A stretch of DNA of 45,000 nucleotides, taken from positions 951,728 to 996,727 of the forward strand of contig NC_090166.1 of assembly GCF_017916325.1 (NCBI RefSeq), in the 5' to 3' direction. This document shows positions 11,323-22,300 of this stretch, in pieces. This stretch comes from Leishmania martiniquensis (lineage: Eukaryota; Euglenozoa; Kinetoplastea; Trypanosomatida; Trypanosomatidae). Numbering within the stretch: the stretch's first letter is position 1; every line of letters begins with the position of its first letter. The notes beneath the pieces are model-generated. The model saw only the letters and a program-made list of their open reading frames with translations. It searched no databases and had not been told where the DNA came from. Made by a program: the position numbers and the translations under genes.

Positions 11323-14300
11323 TCAGAGCTCGTCCTCTTCGCAGGACAGCCCGCCTTCACTAAGGAGGATCTTGACGATGTTGCGTATCTCCACGGCAGT
11401 GGGCCGCTTGGCCGGGTCGTGGGAGACGCAGCAGCGCAGTGTGCTCCGGGCGAGTTCGCTGTACTTTTCGGCAAACGCTGGCGTCTCGAACGCCTCTGCG
11501 TTCGCTACCACGCGCCCCTGAGTGATCGCATCACAGAACGCCTGCCCCGCCTCGCCTATGAGCGCCAGCAGCTCCGACGCGGTGCCGAGCGGCTGCCCGT
11601 CGTCGCCAGTGGCCCACTTCCAGCAGGGCTGACCCGTGAGTCCTTCTAGTGCAACGAGGCCGTAGCAGAACACATCACACGGAGGTGTGGGCATCGCGCC
11701 GGCGGCCATGGCAGGGCTCATGTAGTGGGTCCGAGGAAGCACGAAAGGCAATCGCTCATGTGTGTACAGCCCGACTAAGCGGCAGCTCCCGTCTGAGTCG
11801 ACCATAACCGTGTCGAGGTTGAGATTTCCATGTGCGATGTTATGCTCGTGAAGAAAAGAGAGCGCGGACAGCATTTGCAACCCGAACCGGATGGACGTGA
11901 TCGCCTGCAGCCGCCCGTACCGATTCAGCAACTGCCGCAGCGTGCCGCCGGGGCTGAATTCCCATATGAGCACCACGCCGCCCTCGAGAGAGTGCGAGTA
12001 GCCGATGAGGGAGATGATGTTGGGATGGCGGAGGTGCTGGTGCGTAACAAGGGTGGCCTTCATGAAGGCCTCCTGCGCTGGGGAAGGGCCGCAGACGGGC
12101 GTGGCGCTGCGCAGTGCGTCCGACATAGGCCCCGCTGGTGCGTCGCGAATGGCCTTGGCTACCACCGGGTGCACCTCACGATACGTGGAAAAGCTGACAG
12201 ACGCGATGAAGCCTGCGGATCCGAGGGCCATCTGCATGCCTTGCCAAACTGGGCTCACTTCACCGTCTCCCTTGCTGCGTGAGAGATGCCAGTAAAGCCC
12301 AATATTATCACGTAACCAGCTGGGCGTTGAGGGCAGCACGCACCGAAGAGTCACCTGCCTCTCTTGCAGATGCACCACGCAGCGGCCGCGGACCTCTGGG
12401 TACATTGACAGATCTTTGGAGCACCGTGCGCTCTCCGTGCTGCACCGCTTCTCTCGCCCCTCCGCCACGCCTCTCTCCGCCTCGCCTCTCGCCACATGGG
12501 CGCTCTCGCGATGACCGCCTTCGAGCGCGCTCTCCGAAACTCTCCCCCTCGGCAGCTGGTCGACACCGAGGAAGCGGCAGCTGGCCCTGCAGAGCGGCTC
12601 CGTGATCCGCAGCCGCACGCGGCGCTCGCACTCGCGCACCAGCCGCGCCACCTGCACCGACACTGCGCCACCCGTCACCGCGCTGGCGGCAGCCTCGCGA
12701 CGCATGCCCAGCGGCAGCAGACCGGGCTCCAGGTCCGCGATCTCGGCGACGCCGCGGTAGGCGGTGAGCGCCCCGGCGTAGTCGCCGCGGAGCATGTGCG
12801 CAAAGCCCTCGAAGCAGCAGCGCGCGTACAGCTGCCACGCCGCGTCGCCCACCGCAGGCCCCGGCAGCACCTCGTAGAGCATCACCACGCTGTCGTCCAG
12901 CCCCGCGCGGCCAGTGCGCAGCACATCCACGGGGATCTGCCGCACACCGGCGTCCGCCTTGGCACCGCCGTGACCCATGCGGCGCACCTCCGCGCGCAGC
13001 AGCGTCGCTGTCTCCTCCGTCATGGCCACACGCACACCGATGCGCTGCGGCAGGCGGCCCAGCTCGCGCTGCATGTCGCGGCCAAGCGCCACCTGCAGCG
13101 TCTGCTCGCTGCCGGCGGGGCAGTACTGCCCGCACGTGAACATGCTCGTGTCCAGCAGCACGCGCGCGTCAGGCATGACCCAGGCGCCGTCCCTTCCTGC
13201 GCTTTCCCCGCCGTCGCGCTGTGCGTCTAGCCAGCTCGCCAGGTCCAGCGCGAAGGCAACGGCGTTGCGTGCGTCCTGCGTGGCGTAGCGCTTCATCTCC
13301 TCCTGCGTCGTGAGGCTCTGCGGCCGCGATGCCGACTGTGCAGCCGGGACGCCGTGCCTCGTGGTGGGCGCGACATGGGGCGCCGCTGTGGGGGCTGCTT
13401 CGCCGTTACGTGACGTGCGCGCGCGCACGGCGCTATGGAAGTGCAGCACGCACGAGTCGGGGCAGAGGCGGTACATCGTGCCGTGGTGCGTGCGGCAGAG
13501 GTCCTGCACGGCGGTGATGAATGCTGTCAGTGCTGCGCGTGTGGGGAAGGGGCCGCTGTTGGCGGTGTTGGCTGCATGTGCTGTCTGCTCGACAACGGTG
13601 ACGAGGCGCTGGCCCCGCCGAGGCTTTTGACCTCGCTGCCCTGCGGGTGGAGTCGGAATTGACGGGATCATCGGCGCGACGACTTGATGGTTAGCAAGAG
13701 TGGCTGCTGGGCGAATAGTTACACAGACGGCGGTGGAGAGGTGCGTGGCGAGGTATCGACCTCCGAATTTCGCGACCCTGCGGCTGCTCGGGATGCCTGT
13801 GGAAGATGCAGTACATGATACGCTGCTGTTATGGCGCCGTGCGCCATCCCCTACCCGTAGCTCATCTGGCACAAAGGCGTCGATCTCCCGCAGTTGCTTC
13901 ATGGCAGCGTTGTGCGCCTGGATGAGCGCGTGCACCTCAGTCAACTGCAAGAGTGTTTTCGTGGTCGTGGTATAGAAGAGCGCACGCCGACCAGCACGTA
14001 GACTGGCAAGCATGAGCGTCGTCATGCGGCGCAGCGGCCGTGAGATCAGGCACCGCGCACTGTCGAAGGAGATGATGGTTAGCAACAGAATCACTGCCAC
14101 TACAATACCGTCGAAGATGCGCATGAGGTGCATGTACGGTATCGTGATGGCGGCGTGGCTGCTGGCGAGGACCATCGGCACAACAAGGCCTTGTGCGGTG
14201 GTGTATGCATACGCTGTGACAACAGCGGCAGCGCCAGCGTACTCGAAGTCGATGCTGCGCTGGTAGCCCTGGCGCTGCAGTGACGCAAGGTCGACGTGCT

Positions 14301-15426
14301 GCAGCGCGGCGCGCATGAGCGGGTCACTGATGCGGCTTGCTCGGAGGTATGTGACCGACGTGGTGGGGTAAATGGAATAGATGCTGTCGTTACTGACGGA
14401 GGGTTGGCCCCAGCTGTTGGACAGCACGAGTGGGTCGTCATCGACGAGGCTCTGGTTGATAAAGGCGACCATGGAGAACCCCTGCGCTACCAGGAAGCAA
14501 TAGCCGACGAGCATGCGCGACCCGTCCAGCTGCACCTGCGTGAAGTCAGCGTAGTGCCTGCTGCTGATATCTGTGCGCCCCCGAGCCAAGTAGCCGAGTG
14601 GGAGCACGTAGGAGAGGAGGTGCGGCATGACTGCGGGAAATATCCAGTGGTAAAGCGGGTCGACGTGTTGGACAGTGTGATTGAGATAGTCGCGGAGCTG
14701 CGCAAAGATGGGCTGGCCACTGTAAGTCGCCATCGTAGTGTCAAGGATGTTGCGCGCAAACACTGGCCACTCCGTCAGCATCTGCAGCGGCTGCGCGAAG
14801 TCGTACGTGTGATTGTCGATGAGGTAGCTGCCGTTGACGATGTGGTCGCGCGAGTAGTAGCCTGAAAGGGTTCGGATGGAGCCCATGTTGGGCAGCCCAT
14901 GAATGCAGCTAGCAATGCTCTCGCTTTCCAGCGACACAAACGAGAGTGCTCGGAAGCGCATCATCTTGTCGTAGTGGTCCAGCGAGGAGCAGAGATGCTG
15001 CATGATGTGGCGATCACTGTGGGCGCCCCTCTCTGGTATGTTGAGTGCCATGAATCCGTTGGCGATGTCGTGGACGCTCGCGGAGCTCATCGAGATCCGC
15101 TTCGTGATATATTGCACGCGCGCCTGGTGTACAGCGCGCCACGCGTGGACCAGCATGCGCGTGACGTAGACCTGTGTGACGGAGACGATGGGTACAGCGA
15201 CACAGATGAGTACAACAAGATAGACGATAGACCACGAGACGTCGACGCGCAGCACGAGGTCCTTTATCCCTGAAAGATGGCCGCGCGTCCTCTTCTTGCC
15301 AAGGTGATGGGGTGGAGGCATGCCGCAACGAGGGTTGGTCGGCGTAGTCGCACCGCTGGATCGACTAGGGCATAGCGGGCGCGCGGGTGTCGATGGCGGC
15401 CGATTCCCTGGAGTGCTCGCCTGCAT
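11323..15426 (-). CDS. Receptor-like membrane protein with degenerate cyclase-like and pseudokinase domains (paralogue B)
   Basis: 1367 aa from the ATG at 15424-15426. The frame stays open to 15459, but only through a GTG, so I start at the first ATG, which also gives almost the length of paralogue A. Same plan: TM1 about 64-86, an outer region with several sequons, TM2 about 438-454, a HAMP-like linker (RPL turn, then TEVHALIQAHNAAM), a cyclase-like region from about 567, TPR-like helices, and a kinase-like domain from about 1040. HRD is replaced by HGN, the Asn of the catalytic loop by Thr, and DFG by GLY, so it also looks catalytically dead. The outer and kinase parts differ strongly from paralogue A apart from short blocks such as ISDPLMRAALQHVDLA and LSNSWGQ, but residues 613-947 are identical. 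Likely a membrane sensor or scaffold; partner and ligand unknown. Confidence 0.93.
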   Translation of the reverse strand: MQASTPGNRPPSTPARPLCPSRSSGATTPTNPRCGMPPPHHLGKKRTRGHLSGIKDLVLRVDVSWSIVYLVVLICVAVPIVSVTQVYVTRMLVHAWRAVHQARVQYITKRISMSSASVHDIANGFMALNIPERGAHSDRHIMQHLCSSLDHYDKMMRFRALSFVSLESESIASCIHGLPNMGSIRTLSGYYSRDHIVNGSYLIDNHTYDFAQPLQMLTEWPVFARNILDTTMATYSGQPIFAQLRDYLNHTVQHVDPLYHWIFPAVMPHLLSYVLPLGYLARGRTDISSRHYADFTQVQLDGSRMLVGYCFLVAQGFSMVAFINQSLVDDDPLVLSNSWGQPSVSNDSIYSIYPTTSVTYLRASRISDPLMRAALQHVDLASLQRQGYQRSIDFEYAGAAAVVTAYAYTTAQGLVVPMVLASSHAAITIPYMHLMRIFDGIVVAVILLLTIISFDSARCLISRPLRRMTTLMLASLRAGRRALFYTTTTKTLLQLTEVHALIQAHNAAMKQLREIDAFVPDELRVGDGARRHNSSVSCTASSTGIPSSRRVAKFGGRYLATHLSTAVCVTIRPAATLANHQVVAPMIPSIPTPPAGQRGQKPRRGQRLVTVVEQTAHAANTANSGPFPTRAALTAFITAVQDLCRTHHGTMYRLCPDSCVLHFHSAVRARTSRNGEAAPTAAPHVAPTTRHGVPAAQSASRPQSLTTQEEMKRYATQDARNAVAFALDLASWLDAQRDGGESAGRDGAWVMPDARVLLDTSMFTCGQYCPAGSEQTLQVALGRDMQRELGRLPQRIGVRVAMTEETATLLRAEVRRMGHGGAKADAGVRQIPVDVLRTGRAGLDDSVVMLYEVLPGPAVGDAAWQLYARCCFEGFAHMLRGDYAGALTAYRGVAEIADLEPGLLPLGMRREAAASAVTGGAVSVQVARLVRECERRVRLRITEPLCRASCRFLGVDQLPRGRVSESALEGGHRESAHVARGEAERGVAEGREKRCSTESARCSKDLSMYPEVRGRCVVHLQERQVTLRCVLPSTPSWLRDNIGLYWHLSRSKGDGEVSPVWQGMQMALGSAGFIASVSFSTYREVHPVVAKAIRDAPAGPMSDALRSATPVCGPSPAQEAFMKATLVTHQHLRHPNIISLIGYSHSLEGGVVLIWEFSPGGTLRQLLNRYGRLQAITSIRFGLQMLSALSFLHEHNIAHGNLNLDTVMVDSDGSCRLVGLYTHERLPFVLPRTHYMSPAMAAGAMPTPPCDVFCYGLVALEGLTGQPCWKWATGDDGQPLGTASELLALIGEAGQAFCDAITQGRVVANAEAFETPAFAEKYSELARSTLRCCVSHDPAKRPTAVEIRNIVKILLSEGGLSCEEDEL
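12593..13591 (-). repeat. 999-bp tract identical to 1994-2992 (gene-conversion tract, copy B)
   Basis: Partner of the tract in paralogue A, in the same orientation, covering the cyclase-like region and the TPR-like helices of paralogue B. Direct repeats of this length 10.6 kb apart could also recombine to delete the DNA between them and leave one chimeric gene. Confidence 0.9.
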
Positions 15427-15540
15427 GGCGGAGCTGTGCGCTGGATAGAATATGGGCACCGGGCGACTGTTTCTTATCGCGCGCCGCGAGTAAGATTATC
15501 TTGGATATGGGCGAATGAGTTGGGTAACTGTGACGCTCCG

Positions 15541-15566
15541 CTGGGGAGGGACGAGCGAGCGAGCAG
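15541..15566 (-). promoter_or_regulatory. Candidate spliced-leader acceptor of paralogue B
   Basis: The minus strand shows a mixed pyrimidine tract (complement of 15543-15566) ending in AG at 15542-15541, about 115 nt before the chosen ATG. An alternative tract and AG lie near 15610. Pattern call only. Confidence 0.3.
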
Positions 15567-16630
15567 TAATGCGCGCTTAGATGCGTCGACCTGACGGTGA
15601 CGACTCCCACTGGGAAGAGAGAGCGAAGGACGTAGGTAGCGGGCGGTGAGGAGTGACCGTAGTACGATCTTCGCTGAGGGAATGGCGATAGAGGAGGAAG
15701 GCTTGGTGGTGGTGGCGAGGGGGGCGGAAGGTGGGAATGGGGGTCGCGGCAGTGCCGCCACCTTCCACGGCCCTGCCACAGGCGCTCCAGCTTACACACG
15801 CGAATGTGAGTGCAGACATCTCCGAAGAAGCAGCAGCGGATCGAAATTCCTTTGTCAAGGCGCGCCCGCACGCCACAAAGGCCCTCGTACGACCGACCGA
15901 GCGACGGCGGAGGGCCCCAGGGGAGGCGAGGGCGCTACAGAAGCCAACAGTGACCCCCATCCCCTTCCCCTCTGCGAGAACAGCTGCAAGAAGGGAAAGG
16001 CACCCGGCAGCACAGACGCACATTTCTTCTTTTTGTTTGGTCGTTGATAGAGCTCTCACCCCCCCACTTTACCATTCCGAGTTGCTCGTTCCAGCGTCGG
16101 TGCACACGTGCCGCGCGTGTGCTGACTGGAGGGGAAGATCAGCGGTCACCGCGCATGAGGGATAAGGGCGAGCTGAAGAAGGGGACTTACCTCAGAAAAA
16201 GGGGAAGAGGGGGGAAGTGGAAGGGCAGAAGCAGAAGAGAGGGAGCGCCATGAACACTGAAGGATAGACGAGGACGTGGGCGGGGCGAATGCGAGTCATG
16301 GAGATGCTGGAAGGGGGCATGAAGAGACGGAGAGTCGGAAAGGCGCGTCTGCGCGGAAAAAGAATGCTAAGGGCGCGAACGGCGAACACACACACACACA
16401 CATACACGCAAATCAGGTCTGACACCGCCACTGGCCACCACCAGCGACGGGGTTGCTTAGAAGGCAAAGAGACCCATCAGTGCGCCAACGCAGCGTCAAC
16501 AACGGGTGCACGGATAGGAATGGAGACGGTGGCCGATCCATAGAGCAGGTGATGCCCTGTGAACGGGCGACAGGATACGAGCGGCGCTCTATTTTGCCGC
16601 TGGGCCCTCCTTTCACTCTATTCATGGGCG

Positions 16631-16945
16631 CTACAAGCGACATCGACAACACGGACTTCTGTGAACCAGAGGTACTATGCTGCCACTCCGACAATTCGTG
16701 TAGGCTGCCTCGCGATAGCGAGCCTTCTCTGGCAGTAGAGGCGTGCACGCGTCCGCGTCTGGGACAATGGGACCTTCACGCAGCTTGCCGAGGCCCGGGC
16801 TCGGGGCCCCATCGATGCTGACAGCTGCAAGCAAGATGATCGCCGTTTTGCCTCCCGATGCACCTGCTTGGAGCTGCGAGCCGCTCTCTCTCTCTCTTAG
16901 CCATCGAAGCGCGCTTCTGCTGCCTGCGCACGCTCTCTGGTGCCG
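16631..16945 (-). pseudogene. Possible decayed sixth member of the small tail-motif membrane protein family
   Basis: An open minus-strand frame runs from a TGA at 16946-16948 to a TAG at 16631 but has no ATG. It contains a short hydrophobic stretch (TAIILLAAVSI) and, 28 residues from its end, YREAAYTN, which resembles the family motif YGxAxY with the Gly changed to Arg. The distance to the stop fits the 26-42 range of the intact members, and the 18-nt motif DNA differs from that of the 26354-26980 gene at only a few positions. Chance is a real alternative, because the hydrophobic segment is short and no start survives. Confidence 0.2.
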
Positions 16946-17195
16946 TCATCTCCATCAAACGGAGCGGTGCACGACGAACGCCATGGCCGAGGCAGGTGAG
17001 CATGCGAAGGAGCAACAGAGGAATAATTCACAGGGAAGGAATGACCAGTCTACGTGTGTACCCCCCGGGTCTCCATTCTGCATGCTGCACATCGGTCTTG
17101 AGGGCGTTGGTGTGACTGAGCTACCGATGTAAGGGGACTCTGCAGTGCCGGTGGCGGGGCAGCGTTCGCTATCGTCTGCGGAGGATGCGCTGATC

Positions 17196-17238
17196 GAGAG
17201 AGAGGGAGAGGGAGAGGGAGGGGGGAGGGGAGGAGAGG
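17196..17238. repeat. 43-nt homopurine GA tract
   Basis: An uninterrupted G/A run of GAGAGG-like units, a sequence type able to form triplex DNA. On the coding strand it is a long polypyrimidine tract, as used for trans-splicing, though no gene begins immediately below it. Confidence 0.8.
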
Positions 17239-18957
17239 CGATTCGAGGAAGCGGCGATACCCCAAAGTACGAGAAAGGCGACGCGGTGGAGGCGTGGACG
17301 GGCGAGCACCGAAGCCGAGACGAGCGCCATCAAGGTCGACTGCGACGCTACCCGGATGCCACTTTTCACCCGAGGTGATGCGTGGAGGAGCTTCGAAGGC
17401 GTATGATGTCTTGGCAGGCCCGGCGCAAGCGAGATGCTGGGGGTATTCAGGCTGAACGTTTCTACGGAGCGGCTGAAGTAACAGGAGCCATAGACTTTTA
17501 AGCCTCCCCTCTCCAATAAGTTTGGCCACAGTGCTATGCCAAGAACCGATAGAAACCGGTGCGATTCACTCCGACAGCGCTGCAGCTCTCTCCCAACGAA
17601 GGAGTGAAGAAAGAAAAAAAAAGCTGTGGCAGCACGAGTGGCAGTCTCATCTGCTGCTTCGCATTCATGAGTGGGCTGCGACTGTCCATCATCATTTGGC
17701 TGGCAATGCGCCACATCCATCAAGCGAGCGAGCGAGAATAAAAAGAGGGCGAAGAGAGTCTCTGATGTCCTTGGACAGCATCGCCGGCATCCCCGGTCAC
17801 ATCTGACGCGTATATCTCAACTCACGCACTTACACACACATACACACACACAAATAATATTCCCGTCATGCATGTGAGCGCCCAAGAGGAAAAGAGAGAG
17901 AGGAGGGGAGGTTACAGCAGTGCACGTGCCCTCCTTCCGACGCGAGACGCACACGCGCACACAAAAATAATAAAAAAGCGATAGGGGCTGCGATAAACGC
18001 GTGCAAACGCTCACAGAAAAAAAGACACGTGTGAGGCGCACACAACATCAAAGAAGCGCTGCGGGCGTGGGAGTGGGGAGGTAGAGGCTGGCGTACAGCA
18101 ACAATGGACAAGATGCCGACAGCACACTCTTCATGTTAGGAAAAGACGGAATCTCCTTCAGCTGCCTGCAACGTCGCGAGATCGAGATGCAGAAGAAGGA
18201 GCCGTCATAAGCATGGGAAACGCAGACCTGGTGCCGCATGGCAGTGAACACTTGCGTCGCAAAGCAGAACCCGTGAAGTGGGCTGCATCAAGTTTAGACT
18301 GCACACATACACCTCTTCTCACACAGAGAGAGAGACAGACACACAGACGCAACAAAGAAGAAACAGCCACACGCTGGGTGCAGAGACAAAATGACCGAGC
18401 GGCCAAGATCGGAGCTCATGTCGGTACACGATGACAGCTGTCGTCGCCATCAATAGTAATATTCTTCTCGACTGGCTTGCTGCTGTGCTGAAGTATCGGA
18501 GGAGGAGGGGGAATAGACAAGGAAAGGGGAAGGTGGTGGTGGACGTTTTAAAAAGGGCCGTTGCTGCACTGGGGTGAGCAGTGGTGAGGACTCGCTGGTC
18601 GCAGCTTCTGTAAGAAAAAGAGCGCGCGCGTGCGCTCGTGTGCGCACATGACGAGAGAATTTCGAACAGCAGAGCTGTGGCGAAGGCGAGGGAGAGGGAG
18701 GAGGAAGATCTAAGCACTGGTCGAAGATGGGCACATACGACGTAAGGCAGCGTCATTAAAGGGACGCAGACGAAAAAAAAACAGCAACAGCGACAACGGC
18801 AAAACACGTGAAGATGAGCCGCAGGAAATGCCCTAAAGATGATGGGGTGCGACACGCACGTCTTTAGAGATGCACCCGCACCAAGAGAGGGGCGAGGGGG
18901 GAGGAGTGAGAGAGAGAGAGGCTGATCAGAAGAGCGCTGAGCACTCTTGAAAAGTCG

Positions 18958-19371
18958 CTACGGTGCGGCCTCGAGGTGCTGTGGGGCTTTGCTCGTCGGG
19001 TAGATGTCCGACACTGAGACGTAGACGGCCTCGCCGTAATCGATCGCGTCTAGACTGGTCGATGGGGCACCTCCTTGGTACGCCGGTACTACTATTCCGA
19101 TGCACGGCTGCCGATCTGCGACGACTGCCACAACTGGCTGCTCGCCGCCGTGGCGCCGATCATGTAGCTCATACGGCGATGCAGTGTGGCCGTCAATGCG
19201 TGGGAGCCTGTTGCCGAATGCCGCCGCGTCCACTCCTTCACGGCCTTCTGCGCTGCCGTCCCCTTCGTCATTTCTGTCCATCTTACGGGAGAGGCAGCAG
19301 CAGAACGCTATCCCGACAACAATGGAGACGAGGCCAAAGCCACAGGGGAAAAGCACCATATACTGCGGCAT
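18958..19371 (-). CDS. Small single-pass membrane protein with C-terminal YGxAxY motif (member 1)
   Basis: 137 aa from an ATG at 19369-19371. A membrane segment at about 5-24 ends in CCC, possible palmitoylation sites, followed by basic residues (SRKM) and then an acidic, polar tail. The basic side after the segment suggests an outside N-terminus and a cytosolic tail. Y112-G-E-A-V-Y-V-S, encoded around 19018-19038, matches the motif shared by five genes in this window and lies 26 residues from the end. The middle part has Val/Pro-rich stretches (VVAVVADRQP, IGIVVPAY). I recognise no known family. The conserved tail motif in separate loci is the main reason to trust so short a gene. Confidence 0.75.
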   Translation of the reverse strand: MPQYMVLFPCGFGLVSIVVGIAFCCCLSRKMDRNDEGDGSAEGREGVDAAAFGNRLPRIDGHTASPYELHDRRHGGEQPVVAVVADRQPCIGIVVPAYQGGAPSTSLDAIDYGEAVYVSVSDIYPTSKAPQHLEAAP

Positions 19372-22300
19372 GGCAGCGCCTCATTATGCAGCGGCGAGGA
19401 GAGGGAGGCGAAGTGTGTCTCTCTTGTGTGTGTGTGTGTGGAGGGGGCGCGAAACCAACAAAGCGAGCGAAGACGGACGCGCAGTCACACAAAAAAAGCT
19501 GAGAGGGGGGCGGTGCTGCTGTCTCGACGGCGCCAAGAGGAACGGAGACAGTGGCAGCCGGCACGTGCCTTTGGTGCTCGTAAGTGAAAGAGACCTCTCC
19601 TTGTCGGTGGGCGCACCCTCGCTGAGGTCTCACGAGTGCTCTCCGCTGATCGACAGGGAGAGGCTGCAGTGCGGTTACACCCGGTGTCAGTGAGGGAAAG
19701 GGAGAAGGGAAATGAAGAGGAGACGCACAGTCATGGAGAGGGGAACATGCGCAAGGTGCTGCGGCAGAGTCATTTGTGCATGAGCGCTGAGGGGAAGGAC
19801 AGGGGGTGGGGGTGGGGGGCTGCCGGCTTGCCTTTGGCTAGACGACAAGGGAGGGCCACCGCGGAGGCACGCATAGCCGAGTGATGCGCGCAGAGAGGGA
19901 GGGGGGAGGAGGGGGAAGAGGGAGCAGACACAGAAGCGGGAGAAGCGTGACGCCCAAATCAGGCCTCGTGCGAGGAAAGGCGAGGAGCAGAGGAAGGGCG
20001 GGCAGACAGGAAGGCGCAGGCAGCAGCAACAGTGAAAAACGAAAGAAGACTGCGCGCATCAGGCTTGTAGTCGCCCGCTAGTGCCTCAGACCCACTTCCC
20101 ATACACACACACACACAATCTATACATAAAAGTGAGGCCGTCCAGCCGAGCATAGGAAAGGGGATGTGACCCATGAAAAAAAAAACAGCCGCATTTCTCT
20201 CACACACGCACGCGTACATATGCACCTGCGACGCACCCAAAAAGTCAGTGAAGAGTGTCTGTGTCGCTGAAAGAAAAAAAGAGCGAGAGGCGAATAGAGG
20301 CGAGGAGGACTCCTCGATGGGACACTGCGGTGCCGCTCACGTCCGTCTCTCTCGCTCTCTTTCTCTGTCTGTCTGCAATGGGGGCGTTGAGCCGCCGTGC
20401 TCCGTTCAAGGCGGTTCGGCAGAGGGGAGGGGAGATGAGGCGAAAGAAGAGAGGCAAAGCCAAGAGCGAAACAAATACACACAGAGAGGTGCAGACACAG
20501 CGACAGATGCGGGGCACTACAGCAGGTACATGCGCACGGAGACGTAAGAGCACCCACGGGCTGCCGCAGGTGAGGAGGAGCCGGGGCAGAGCGCGAACGA
20601 GAACAAAAACAGAAAGCAATGGAGAAAAAAGTGTTGGGGCGGGCAGAAAACTTCCACAGCGTCCGCGCAGTCCACGACAGGGCGTAGGCGGCGATGAGAG
20701 GCGCCCTGTGGCGGAGCAGCACTCGCCGCCCTGCACCATCCTTGGCGACCTTTCGTCGGCGTCGCAGCGACGGCTCAGCCTATTTTCGTCTTGAACAAAG
20801 GCCGGCGGTACCGCCGTAATGAGCATATGCCGGCGTGCCTGGTGACAGTGGCGCAATACTTCGTTGTGCCTTTCGAGCGTTCGACCGTAGGGGGAGGGGA
20901 GAGAGAGGGCGTACCATATGGGCAGCGTGACACTAGCTCCTCTGACTTCGCAGCACACCCCGCGTACCTCCAAAGAAAAGGGGTCGACCACACTGCTGCA
21001 CCCTTCGCAGTCTGCGCAAATTCTCTTTCGCCACTTGACCTGCTATTGCCCTTTGGCATGTATTCGCCACCACCGCCGCGGCCGCTCGCATGCTCACACC
21101 TTGCACGCCACGAGGGCTGTGAGAAGGCAGTAAGACAATCCGCTGGCGCCCTCTTCTCCAGTTGCTCCCCTGGTTGAAGCGCATGAAGCGCTTTCCAGCT
21201 GCGGAAGCGAGTGCGCACCCTCGCCTTCGCGAGTCGGCGATCGTCTTTCGTTCGTGCTCTATGTGATCGGCGTAGGAGGGACCTCTGCCTTTCCAGCGCC
21301 CGATGGCGCACACGCTACTGAGCCGACGTCTCTCCTACTCGTGCGCGAGGCGGAAGAAAGCCATCGCCTGAGAGAGAGAGCGAGCGTTACGCCGCCGTCT
21401 CGAGAAGGCCAGAGGTTGTGCAGATCACTTCGATGGCGAGGAGGGCACGAGAGCCGGGCCCGTGTGCCCTTGAGTTGCGCGTTGGCAGAATGCCCTACAC
21501 CATGCGTGGGTGTTGCGCGCTGCGCACTCGAGCGCGCTCACGCTCCATCGATGGCGGAGGTATGCCTTTCGTCTCGCTCTCGATGCGACGGAGCCCAAAG
21601 GAGAAGACGCGCTCGCGTTTTGTGTCTCACTGCCGGCGAGGGAGAGACCGCTCCCTTCCCATCCCTCCGTTGCAGAGTAGAGGAGGGGACAGCAGGAAGC
21701 TGAAGAAGACAGGAGAGACACTCATGCGAGGCAGAGCACACATAGCTGCACGATGGGAGTGACACACACACACACATAAGCCAACGCGAAAGAACAATGC
21801 CAGGAGGCATCAGTGGTACAGCAGCCTCAGCGTACCCGCGTGTTTGCAGTGCAGTATGCGCGTGCGCGGGTGAGAAATGGACAGCGCCGCAAGTCCGTGC
21901 GTGAACGACACGGCGCACACCGTGCCGACGAAATGCGTCTCGCCTTTGAACGATGGAGATTGCATTGGCCCACCAAATACTTGCGGAGTGGTGCTAAACG
22001 TTAGCGGAAAGGGGCTTCGACTGGCCGTGTGAAAAGTATAGGGCGTGGAAAGCGGGGGCCAAACATCTTCCGGGCTCATACAGCATGCTGTGTGGAGTTG
22101 CCGGCGGTCATCTTGGCTCCGCCGTCGCCACCCACGCTTTCTTCCCTGCACTCTGTCGCCGATGCCGCGAGCGGGTGGGAGGAGCAGGTGCGCATGGCGT
22201 TCTGCGCGGGCGCGTTTCCTCTCCTTCACAGAGTCGTGCAGGGCTACGCCGACGTCGAAGGCGCGCTCAAGGCTGACAGTTCGCTTTGGGGAGATGGCAC

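Larger units (their letters stand above)
15427..18957. other. Intergenic region between paralogue B and the first small membrane-protein gene
   Basis: No intact gene. It holds the 5' UTR of paralogue B, (CA)n arrays near 16387 and 17832, and long GA tracts. Between about 16540 and 17000 the composition is balanced and a possible gene relic is present, listed separately. Confidence 0.55.

Noticed and set aside
1994..13591. Idea that the equal spacing (about 10.6 kb) of the gene-conversion tracts and of the dispersed repeats reflects one duplication
   Set aside because: The two pairs lie in different parts of the window with different content between them, so the similar distance is most likely coincidence.
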